NCBI GenBank assembly: GCA_031282935.1
Contig: JAITCS010000117.1
Span: forward strand, 1 to 5,896
Length of the DNA stretch: 5,896 nucleotides
Direction of reading: 5' to 3'
Origin: Cellulomonadaceae bacterium
GTDB taxonomy: Bacteria > Actinomycetota > Actinomycetes > Actinomycetales > Cellulomonadaceae
The notes under the pieces were generated by a model, which was not told the origin of the DNA, made no database searches, and saw only the letters and a program-made list of their open reading frames with translations. Position 1 is the first letter of the stretch. Each line of letters begins with the position of its first letter. Positions 1 to 5,896 of the stretch are shown one piece after another. The translations under genes and the position numbers were made by a program.

Positions 1-905
<905 letters not shown>

Positions 906-906
906 T

Positions 907-2529
907 ATGGGGATTAGGGTTTCGTCATTACTTAGTTCTGGAATGGTGATCCAAAGGGATAAACCATTTACGGTTAAAGGGGAGGCGGCACCGCTTGCTG
1001 AGGTGTCGGTAGATTTCGCGGAACACCATTATGATACTCAATGTGACAAAGAGGGGCGTTTTAGCGCTACACTAGGCTCTTTCTCGGCAAACAGTAGGCC
1101 GCAATCCCTAAAAATCACCAGCGGTGAAGACACGCTAACAATATCGAATATCGTTATCGGTGATGTTTGGCTGTTAGCCGGGCAATCTAATATGGAATTG
1201 TGGCTTAGCCGCACTGCCCACAATTACCCCGATTCCATTACCGACGATGACCCGCTTATTCGTCAATTCGCTGTGCCGCAAGTGCCGAAATTCGATGGCC
1301 CTCGTGATTCCCTTGATCTGAGTGAAAGCCAATGGCAAGAACTGAGTGAACGCACCGCTCCAGGGTTTTCGGCTGTCGGATACTTTTTAGCGAAACAATT
1401 ACGCAAACGGTATGAGGTTCCAGTTGGCCTAATCGCTACCGCGGTGGGCGGCACCCCTATCGCGGCGTGGTTGAATGGCGAGGTCGCCGCAGCAAGCGGA
1501 ATTGACTTAACGGTGGCTAAGCAATGTGCAGATAGCAGTTATGTGGCGAATATGGAGAAATCGGAGTCCGCCGCAACAGCAGCTTACATGGAGAATCTGA
1601 ACAATTCCGATTTGGGATTGTCAGGAAATTGGGCTGCACCAGAATATGATGCCAGTGATTGGGAATCGGCAGAGTTAACCGATTACGCGCTCGGTTCTGG
1701 TTCGCATTGGTATCGAAAAACTATTCCCGTACCCGCCGATTTGGGTGACACCAAGGCAGAAATATATCTTGGCACCGCCATAGATATGGACGAGATTTTC
1801 ATTAATGGCGATAAAGTAGGAACCACTTATTATCGTTATCCGCCAAGGTTGTATTCTTTCATTTTACCCAAGGATACGGTGACAATCGCAGTACGGTTGT
1901 TGGCCTTTAGTGGGGGAGGCGAGTTTACCCCCGGCAAGAATCGTTTTATCGCCACCGAATTAGGTACGCTCTCTCTGGATGGGCCGTGGCGGCGACGCAC
2001 TGGTGCACTAGTTGATAATGCACCCAGCACCACATTTATTCGGAATTATCCAACTGGTTTATATAACGGAATGATTGCGCCGCTCGCTGGGATACAATTA
2101 CGCGGAATCGCCTGGTATCAAGGAGAATCCGATACCGGCAACCCCGCTGGATACAGCGAAAGGCTTGCTGCTCTTATCACTTCGTGGCGGGAACTGTTTG
2201 ACGATTCGGAATTGCCTTTCCTGATTCAACAATTAGCGCATTGGGATCATACCGGGCCTGGCGGCTCCGACGCCGAACATCAGAATCGGTGGGAGCAGTT
2301 GCGCTTGGAGCAAAAACGGGTGCTTGAGTTACCTTATGTTGGGCTTTCCGGGGGGTACGATGTAGGGGAATGGAACGACTTACATCCGCAAGGCAAGCAA
2401 ATTGTAGGGGAGCGGTTGGCTCGCTTAGCGCAAAGATTGGCTTATCGGGAGAAGTTGCCGCCGAATATGTTTGAACAATTTAGTTTGAATCGAAAGGCAG
2501 GGGTGCTAGATGACTCAGCAACAGTTTGA
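907..2529 (+). CDS. Sialate O-acetylesterase-family SGNH esterase, cytoplasmic
   Basis: This 540-residue protein has the layout of bacterial sialate 9-O-acetylesterases and related carbohydrate acetylesterases. Residues 1-80 form a beta-sandwich lead-in with the family's MVIQRDKP motif (13-20). The SGNH core follows with the nucleophile in AGQSNM (Ser94). Residues about 235-355 look like the usual inserted jelly-roll domain (NWAAPEYDASDW onward). The core resumes with WYQGESD (403-409) and ends with DLHPQGK, giving Asp491 and His493 as partners of Ser94. All catalytic residues are present, so it should be active. There is no signal peptide, so it probably acts on imported acetylated sugars or an internal glycan; the substrate (sialic acid, xylo-oligosaccharide or other) cannot be told from sequence. 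No sialic acid catabolic genes are visible. The ATG is one base after the argG stop and has only a weak Shine-Dalgarno, which suggests coupling to argG translation. The 3' end overlaps the next gene by 20 bases. Confidence 0.9.
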   Translation: MGIRVSSLLSSGMVIQRDKPFTVKGEAAPLAEVSVDFAEHHYDTQCDKEGRFSATLGSFSANSRPQSLKITSGEDTLTISNIVIGDVWLLAGQSNMELWLSRTAHNYPDSITDDDPLIRQFAVPQVPKFDGPRDSLDLSESQWQELSERTAPGFSAVGYFLAKQLRKRYEVPVGLIATAVGGTPIAAWLNGEVAAASGIDLTVAKQCADSSYVANMEKSESAATAAYMENLNNSDLGLSGNWAAPEYDASDWESAELTDYALGSGSHWYRKTIPVPADLGDTKAEIYLGTAIDMDEIFINGDKVGTTYYRYPPRLYSFILPKDTVTIAVRLLAFSGGGEFTPGKNRFIATELGTLSLDGPWRRRTGALVDNAPSTTFIRNYPTGLYNGMIAPLAGIQLRGIAWYQGESDTGNPAGYSERLAALITSWRELFDDSELPFLIQQLAHWDHTGPGGSDAEHQNRWEQLRLEQKRVLELPYVGLSGGYDVGEWNDLHPQGKQIVGERLARLAQRLAYREKLPPNMFEQFSLNRKAGVLDDSATV

Positions 2530-2716
2530 GCGCGACGCAAATGGTAATCTAGTTGGAGTGCCCACAACTTTGCGAGTTGATGATGCCGGAAACGTGTTCG
2601 ATGTTGCAGGCAATTACGTGGGCCGCGCTGGGGAAATATATGTTGATCAAGATGGAAACGCGGTGAACTCGGCTGGGCAGATTGTGGGTTACGCCACGTC
2701 AATTGCACCGCAATAA
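2510..2716 (+). CDS. Small Gly/Asp-rich repeat protein, copy 1 (unknown function)
   Basis: This is a 68-residue protein that I do not recognise. It has no signal peptide, membrane segment or cysteine. It contains two copies of one unit, residues 22-40 (RVDDAGNVFDVAGNYVGRA) and 44-62 (YVDQDGNAVNSAGQIVGYA), with a period of 22. A half unit precedes them (DANGNLVG, 9-16). The pattern VDxxGxxxxxxGxxVGxA reads as short strands separated by Gly/Asp turns, so a compact beta-hairpin or beta-roll fold is likely. It resembles the turn pattern of fungal DUF3659-type repeats, but that is only a visual analogy. The start ATG lies within the end of the esterase gene, with an AGGGG Shine-Dalgarno at 2499-2503 and a 6-base spacer, so it is expected to be co-expressed with the esterase. 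The next gene encodes a paralog, about 60% identical over 53 aligned residues, which supports both as real genes. Confidence 0.82.
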   Translation: MTQQQFERDANGNLVGVPTTLRVDDAGNVFDVAGNYVGRAGEIYVDQDGNAVNSAGQIVGYATSIAPQ

Positions 2717-2749
2717 GTCTTTATTTCTCGTTTTGTTATGTAGGTTTGT

Positions 2750-2754
2750 AAGGA
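2750..2754 (+). promoter_or_regulatory. Shine-Dalgarno for the 111-residue repeat protein
   Basis: AAGGA lies 8 bases before the ATG at 2763. It decides the start: the same frame is open upstream to an ATG at 2682, but that longer reading overlaps the preceding gene, has no comparable site, and adds 27 residues with no similarity to the paralog. Confidence 0.7.
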
Positions 2755-2762
2755 CGGTCAAT

Positions 2763-3098
2763 ATGAACGACGAACTTGGGTTTGCAGCGAACGTTGACCC
2801 GCATGTGGCGCGCCACGCCACGGAAGTGTTACGCAAGCGCGACTTCTATACTGATGGTTCTGGCGGCCTGGTGGGTGCGCCTACTGACCTGACAGTGGAT
2901 TCTGAAGGTTTTGTGCATGACGCGGCCGGTGTGGTGGTTGGGCGCGCTGGTGAGGTTTTTGTCGATGCCAACGGCCATGCGATCAACGCCGCCGGGCGCA
3001 TCGTGGGTCGGGCTACGCGGCCCATTAACGAAGTGCTTGACGACGCCCGCACCGGAAAAGCCCAAAACGCCTCAATATATACCGGCTACGCGGCATAA
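2763..3098 (+). CDS. Small Gly/Asp-rich repeat protein, copy 2 (unknown function)
   Basis: This 111-residue protein is a paralog of the preceding 68-residue one. The shared part covers residues 33-85 and has two units, 44-62 (TVDSEGFVHDAAGVVVGRA) and 66-84 (FVDANGHAINAAGRIVGRA), with the same 22-residue period. Unlike copy 1 it has an N-terminal extension of about 27 residues (NVDPHVARHATEVLRKRD, probably helical) and a C-terminal tail of about 25 residues (INEVLDDARTGKAQ onward). There is no signal peptide or membrane segment. A good Shine-Dalgarno precedes the ATG, and a 46-base AT-rich gap separates it from copy 1; no convincing promoter was seen in the gap. Its codons are visibly more GC-rich than those of copy 1. 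The stop is TAA at 3096-3098. The +1 frame stays open to 3192 and encodes a charged tail, so the true C-terminus could be longer if a frameshift exists. Function is unknown. Confidence 0.82.
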   Translation: MNDELGFAANVDPHVARHATEVLRKRDFYTDGSGGLVGAPTDLTVDSEGFVHDAAGVVVGRAGEVFVDANGHAINAAGRIVGRATRPINEVLDDARTGKAQNASIYTGYAA

Positions 3099-3215
3099 CC
3101 CAACAAAACTTGCCCGCGAACGTGCGGAAGCCAAGCAGACCGCCGAACGCGAGCGTCGAACGACAAAAGCCTCCCGACCGCCGAACCACTAAAGACGCTC
3201 ACTACCACACAAGAA

Positions 3216-3236
3216 GGTGGGAGCGAAGCAACCACC
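3216..3236. repeat. Tandem hairpin element 1
   Basis: The stem is GGTGG (3216-3220) with CCACC (3232-3236), and the 11-base loop is GAGCGAAGCAA. It is the first of three similar elements downstream of the repeat-protein genes. Confidence 0.7.
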
Positions 3237-3253
3237 GGCACATAACCTAAAGG

Positions 3254-3274
3254 GGTGGGAGCGTAGCGACCACC
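3254..3274. repeat. Tandem hairpin element 2
   Basis: The stem is GGTGG (3254-3258) with CCACC (3270-3274), and the 11-base loop is GAGCGTAGCGA. It begins 38 bases after element 1 and has the same stem and a near-identical loop. Confidence 0.72.
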
Positions 3275-3289
3275 AACCCGAGCCAACAG

Positions 3290-3312
3290 GGCGGGCAGCG
3301 CAGCGACCCGCC
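3290..3312. repeat. Tandem hairpin element 3
   Basis: The stem is GGCGGG (3290-3295) with CCCGCC (3307-3312), and the 11-base loop is CAGCGCAGCGA. The stem differs from elements 1 and 2 on both arms so that pairing is kept, while the loop keeps the AGCGNAGC core. It begins 36 bases after element 2 and directly abuts the long terminator palindrome. Confidence 0.7.
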
Positions 3313-3356
3313 TATGTCAGAACGCCCTGTGCGATAGCACAGGGCGTTCTGACATA
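3313..3356. terminator. Perfect 20-bp stem palindrome, probable bidirectional-type terminator
   Basis: The left arm (3313-3332, containing AGAACGCCCTGTGC) pairs perfectly with the right arm (3337-3356, containing GCACAGGGCGTTCT) around a GATA loop at 3333-3336. Such long GC-rich stems without a clean T-run are common terminators in Actinobacteria. It lies 214 bases after the last gene of the left operon and 22 bases before the phospholipase D gene, so it would separate the two transcription units. There is no T-tract on the plus side. Confidence 0.8.
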
Positions 3357-3361
3357 ATGTG

Positions 3362-3367
3362 TATTAT
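3362..3367 (+). promoter_or_regulatory. Possible -10 hexamer for the phospholipase D gene
   Basis: TATTAT matches the -10 consensus at five of six positions and lies just past the terminator palindrome. A start point near 3374 would leave only about 5 bases before the ATG at 3379, close to leaderless. No convincing -35 was found at the right distance, since that region is inside the palindrome's right arm. Confidence 0.35.
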
Positions 3368-3378
3368 CGGCTCGGCGT

Positions 3379-4692
3379 ATGGGCCCAAGACCAACCCGCA
3401 AATATGCGCCACCCGCGTGGCCTGGTAATATGGCCAACGTGAGAACACTGTGGCCGTATACTCGCAGGACGCTGCGCAAGGTTTTGGAATGGGTGGTAAC
3501 TGCGTTTATTGGCATTCCGATCCTCACAGGTTTGGGCTTGATGGGATATGAGCGGATTCGACGGATTTCCCAGCCGCTGAACAAGAGGTTTCCCGTGGCG
3601 CCGCCTCAAGTTGGCCATGTTGACCAAAATGAGACTATCGTTTATACTTTCGGACGCGATTTATACATCGCGATGCTTGATGATATTGCTAAGGCGCAAG
3701 AGAAGATCTATTTCGAGTCATTCATTTGGAAAGGCGATCACACTGGCCAACTATTTAAGGATGCGCTAACTGCGGCCGCTGATCGCGGTGTCCTTGTCTA
3801 CGTTGTGTATGACGGGTTCGCCAATTTGGTGGTGCCTCGCAAGTTTTTCAAGTTTGATTCTCGCCTCCACGTGCTTGAGTTCCCGTGGGTTCACACTTCC
3901 CGTTGGGTTGGCCCAATTCGGTCATCTGGGCGTGATCACCGCAAAATCATGGTGGTTGATGACCAAGTTGGATATGTGGGCGGCTACAACATTGGCGACG
4001 TATATACCACAAAATGGCGTGACACCCATTTACGCTTAACTGGCCCAGCGGTTTGGGAACTGAGTAACGCTTTTGTTGATTTCTGGAATAGGTGGCGCAC
4101 TCCAGAATTGCCAATACTTGATGTGCGGGGTGCAGACAGGTGGCGCCCCACGCTCAGGGCGTCGCGCAACTCCCCCGCTGAATTGCGTTTCCCTATTCGT
4201 AACATCTATTTAGACGCTTTGGAACGCGCCGTAAATCACGCGCTTATTACTCAACCGTATTTCATTCCGGATCACGATATTCGGGAGGCTCTGCTTGGTG
4301 CCGCAGCTAGGGGTGTTGACGTTCGTATTTTGGTGCCAGAACGCTCTAATCATGTGGTCGCGGACTGGTTGGCACGCGGACATTATGCAGGACTATTGCG
4401 GGGCGGGGTACGCATTTTCTTGTACCAAGGCGCGATGATTCACGCTAAAACCGCTACGGTAGATGGAATCTGGTCCACTATTGGAACCGCGAACATTGAC
4501 AGGCTATCGCTGACCGGTAATTATGAGATTAATATGGAAATTATTTCCGCGCCGATGGCGAGAACGCTCGATGAAATATTTCAGATGGATTTATCTCAAT
4601 CTCGAGAATTAACACTCGAGGAATGGGATAAACGCTCGATATTCGCTCGCCTGGGCGAACGTGCGGTCGCTCCCCTGGGCCCGTTGCTTTAA
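3379..4692 (+). CDS. Cardiolipin synthase-like phospholipase D protein
   Basis: This is a two-HKD phospholipase D superfamily protein of 437 residues. Family members of this shape transfer or hydrolyse phosphatidyl groups at the membrane, most often as cardiolipin synthases. One hydrophobic segment lies at about residues 37-57 and is preceded by basic residues (RRTLRK), so the catalytic part is probably membrane-anchored. HKD motif 1 is His187, Lys189 and Asp194 followed by GGYNIGD; motif 2 is His355, Lys357 and Asp362 followed by GTANIDR. YFESFIWKGD (111-120) and TQPYFIPD (291-298) are typical of the cardiolipin synthase branch. All catalytic residues are present. The start is uncertain: the ATG at 3379 gives the longest form, while the ATG at 3430 would remove 17 residues and still keep the membrane segment; neither has a good Shine-Dalgarno. 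The gene stands alone after a terminator and converges on the MerR-type gene. Other phosphatidyl-transferring or nuclease functions cannot be excluded from sequence alone. Confidence 0.9.
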   Translation: MGPRPTRKYAPPAWPGNMANVRTLWPYTRRTLRKVLEWVVTAFIGIPILTGLGLMGYERIRRISQPLNKRFPVAPPQVGHVDQNETIVYTFGRDLYIAMLDDIAKAQEKIYFESFIWKGDHTGQLFKDALTAAADRGVLVYVVYDGFANLVVPRKFFKFDSRLHVLEFPWVHTSRWVGPIRSSGRDHRKIMVVDDQVGYVGGYNIGDVYTTKWRDTHLRLTGPAVWELSNAFVDFWNRWRTPELPILDVRGADRWRPTLRASRNSPAELRFPIRNIYLDALERAVNHALITQPYFIPDHDIREALLGAAARGVDVRILVPERSNHVVADWLARGHYAGLLRGGVRIFLYQGAMIHAKTATVDGIWSTIGTANIDRLSLTGNYEINMEIISAPMARTLDEIFQMDLSQSRELTLEEWDKRSIFARLGERAVAPLGPLL

Positions 4693-4770
4693 GGTTCCCC
4701 CAAACCAGTATTCCGCCAAATTGACAGCGCCCAACGCTTCCACCAAGGCCGCTGAACAGCAACCGGGCGG

Positions 4771-5352
4771 CTAGACGGCGATCAGTTTGCGCTGGCGGCG
4801 AAGGGACAATTCATCATCGTGCATGGGCACGAAATCGTCAGGAACACCTAGCTCAAACTCTTCAGAGCTTTCAGACGGCAGTTGCGCCAGGGAGCCTTCG
4901 ACTTCACGCCAGACACTGCCAATCGCGATCCCAAACACCCCTTGGGCCTGCTGCACAAGGTCAATCACTTCATCGTCCGAGGTGAACTCGTACACCGACT
5001 GCCCATCGGACATCAACGTGACGCCAGCCAAATCCTCAACACCGCGCTCGTGCAAATGCTTGGCAGCGGTGCGAATCTGTTGCAGCGAAACCCCGGTGTC
5101 AAGTAGGCGCTTGACAACTTTCAGCACCAAGATGTCACGGAAACTGTACAGGCGGTGAGTGCCTGACCCGCTAGCTGTCTTTATGGAGGGCTCCACCAGC
5201 CCCGTGCGCGCCCAGTAATCCAACTGCCGGTAACTGATACCAGCAACCCGGCAGGCTGTCAGCCCCCGAAAACCCATGGTCGGGTTCTCGACAAGCTCGT
5301 CGCCAAATAGCGTTCCCTGGGTTCCAAGGTACGAGCCCAAGTTGCTGTCCAT
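4771..5352 (-). CDS. MerR-family regulator of the Rv1830/McdR type
   Basis: This 193-residue DNA-binding protein has a MerR winged helix-turn-helix at about residues 30-100: LTACRVAGISYRQLDYWART, then the wing with GTHRLYSFRDILVLKVVKRL and the DTGVSLQQIR segment. It resembles Mycobacterium Rv1830 (McdR), a regulator linked to growth and cell division, in both the DNA-binding part and the following VYEFTSDDEVIDLVQQAQGVFGIA stretch. It has no cysteines suited to metal sensing beyond Cys34 and no recognisable effector domain. The acidic C-terminal part (EDE-rich, 160-182) ends in a basic tail. The ATG at 5350-5352 has a strong GGAGG at 5357-5361, four bases upstream, which supports this start. 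It lies downstream of garA on the same strand with a 239-base gap containing a dyad, so it could have its own promoter. The family call is firm; the exact role in this organism is inferred from homologs. Confidence 0.88.
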   Translation of the reverse strand: MDSNLGSYLGTQGTLFGDELVENPTMGFRGLTACRVAGISYRQLDYWARTGLVEPSIKTASGSGTHRLYSFRDILVLKVVKRLLDTGVSLQQIRTAAKHLHERGVEDLAGVTLMSDGQSVYEFTSDDEVIDLVQQAQGVFGIAIGSVWREVEGSLAQLPSESSEEFELGVPDDFVPMHDDELSLRRQRKLIAV

Positions 5353-5410
5353 TACCCCTCCAAGTGCGCTTATCGGCCCAACCTGCTACCTCCCAAATTA
5401 CGCTCATTTA

Positions 5411-5431
5411 GCGCCATTTTGATGGAGGCGC
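5411..5431 (-). other. Imperfect hairpin in the upstream region of the MerR-type gene
   Basis: GCGCC (5411-5415) can pair with GGCGC (5427-5431), with CCAT/ATGG as an alternative inner pairing. It lies about 60 bases before the start codon on the minus strand, in the likely leader. No role is established. Confidence 0.3.
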
Positions 5432-5461
5432 GCTCCACTTTCTGGGTGTGTCGCCATAGTT

Positions 5462-5481
5462 TTAGGTCACGCGCGACCTAA
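5462..5481. promoter_or_regulatory. 20-bp dyad, candidate operator upstream of the MerR-type gene
   Basis: TTAGGTC (5462-5468) and GACCTAA (5475-5481) form a perfect 7-bp inverted repeat around ACGCGC. It lies 110 bases upstream of the MerR-type start codon and in the gap after garA. MerR proteins bind dyads of about this size, so autoregulation is possible, but no clear -35/-10 pair flanks it. Confidence 0.4.
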
Positions 5482-5559
5482 TTGCGGGAAATGCCCGGAT
5501 TGTTCTTGCCTTGCAAGCCAGCCCGGCAGTGGGCAGAGAATAGGGCGCAGCCAAGCGGC

Positions 5560-5574
5560 GGCGCCTCAAGCGCC
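5560..5574 (-). terminator. Weak hairpin after garA
   Basis: On the minus strand GGCGC (5574-5570) and GCGCC (5564-5560) pair around a 5-base loop, 17 bases after the garA stop. There is no T-run. It could be a weak terminator or processing site. Confidence 0.35.
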
Positions 5575-5591
5575 AAGGTAAGGATTGTTTG

Positions 5592-5896
5592 CTACTGGTG
5601 GTTGGGGCTGAACTGGTAGGACATTTTGAACTTGCCAATTTGCACTTCGTCGCCAGAAGCCAACATGGTTTCCTCGTCAATGCGCTGCCGGTTGACGTAA
5701 GTGCCGTTCAGCGAGCCGATGTCTTTGACGGTGTAACCGTCCGCCACGCGGCGGAACTCGGCGTGTTTGCGCGAAACAGTGACATCGTCAAAGAAAATGT
5801 CAGCTTTCACGCTGCGCCCCGCCATAACTTCGGGGGCGTCGAGAAGGAATCGCTCTCCTACTACATAGCCCCGCTGCACGATGAGCAGCGCAGAAC
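5592..5896 (-). CDS. garA: GarA/OdhI-type FHA domain protein, 5' part missing
   Basis: GarA/OdhI proteins are small FHA-domain switches: phosphorylated by PknB/PknG-type kinases near the N-terminus, they fold on themselves, and unphosphorylated they inhibit 2-oxoglutarate dehydrogenase and control glutamate metabolism. The visible 101 codons cover the FHA domain. Reading inward from the window edge the frame gives SALLIVQRG, matching the known GarA stretch before the domain, so the GTG at 5877-5879 is an internal Val codon and not a start. The FHA motifs are intact: GRS for phosphothreonine binding, VTVSRKHAEF, and DIGSLNGTYVN; VQIGKF near the end is also typical of GarA. The protein stops a few residues after the domain. 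The N-terminal phosphorylation motif (usually ETTS) lies outside the window and cannot be checked. The MerR-type gene follows downstream on the same strand, the usual actinobacterial neighbourhood, although the expected genes in between are missing. Confidence 0.92.
   Translation of the reverse strand, partial: SALLIVQRGYVVGERFLLDAPEVMAGRSVKADIFFDDVTVSRKHAEFRRVADGYTVKDIGSLNGTYVNRQRIDEETMLASGDEVQIGKFKMSYQFSPNHQ

Noticed and set aside
2682..2762. N-terminal extension of the 111-residue protein from the ATG at 2682
   Set aside because: It overlaps the preceding gene, lacks a Shine-Dalgarno and has no similarity to the paralog; the ATG at 2763 has AAGGA at a good distance.
3086..3286. Minus-strand open frame across the hairpin array
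   Set aside because: Its codons are explained by the hairpins on the other strand; there is no ribosome binding site and no recognisable protein.
3216..3312. CRISPR-like array, because of the 36-38 base period
   Set aside because: The repeated part is a short hairpin with variable stem, there are only three units with 15-17 base spacers, and no cas genes are present.
3313..3356. Recombination or attachment site
   Set aside because: The perfect stem with a 4-base loop between transcription units fits a terminator; no integrase or transposase gene is nearby.
4748..4771. GCCGC/GCGGC inverted repeat between the convergent genes
   Set aside because: Five pairs around a 14-base loop, ending inside the stop codon of the minus-strand gene and without a T-run, is too weak to call a terminator.
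5462..5680. Minus-strand open frame of 72 codons across the garA 3' end and the gap
   Set aside because: It overlaps the conserved FHA coding frame in another phase and its product is a basic, low-information sequence typical of an antisense or shifted frame.

Overview
The window looks like chromosomal DNA from an actinobacterium of fairly modest GC content. The best evidence is at the right end: a GarA/OdhI-type FHA protein followed by a MerR-family protein of the Rv1830/McdR type, a pairing typical of Actinobacteria. By eye, base composition is near 50% GC in the left two thirds and higher in the garA-mcdR part. That would suit a host-associated lineage such as Actinomycetaceae, but the genus is a guess.

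Left block (1-3098, plus strand). The 3' part of argG (argininosuccinate synthase, long E. coli-like type) is followed after a single base by a 540-residue SGNH esterase of the sialate O-acetylesterase family. The esterase overlaps by 20 bases a 68-residue protein, and 46 bases later comes a 111-residue paralog of that protein. Both small proteins carry two copies of a 22-residue-period Gly/Asp-rich repeat and I do not recognise them as a named family. Spacing suggests one transcript. ArgG makes argininosuccinate for arginine synthesis. The esterase would remove O-acetyl groups from carbohydrates inside the cell. No link between these two activities is evident.

Middle non-coding stretch (3099-3378). 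It holds three tandem hairpins at 36-38 base spacing, with conserved 11-base loops and covarying stems. The last one abuts a perfect 20-bp-stem palindrome that is probably the transcription terminator. A -10-like hexamer lies between this palindrome and the next gene.

Right block. A membrane-anchored cardiolipin synthase-like phospholipase D protein (3379-4692, plus) converges on the minus-strand pair garA (5592-5896, cut by the window edge) and mcdR-like (4771-5352). The 239 bases between those two hold a weak possible terminator for garA and a 20-bp dyad that could be an operator. The ftsR-like and bifunctional-nuclease genes that often lie between garA and the Rv1830-type gene are absent.

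The most novel-looking items are the paired repeat proteins and the hairpin array downstream of them. The other genes belong to known families.
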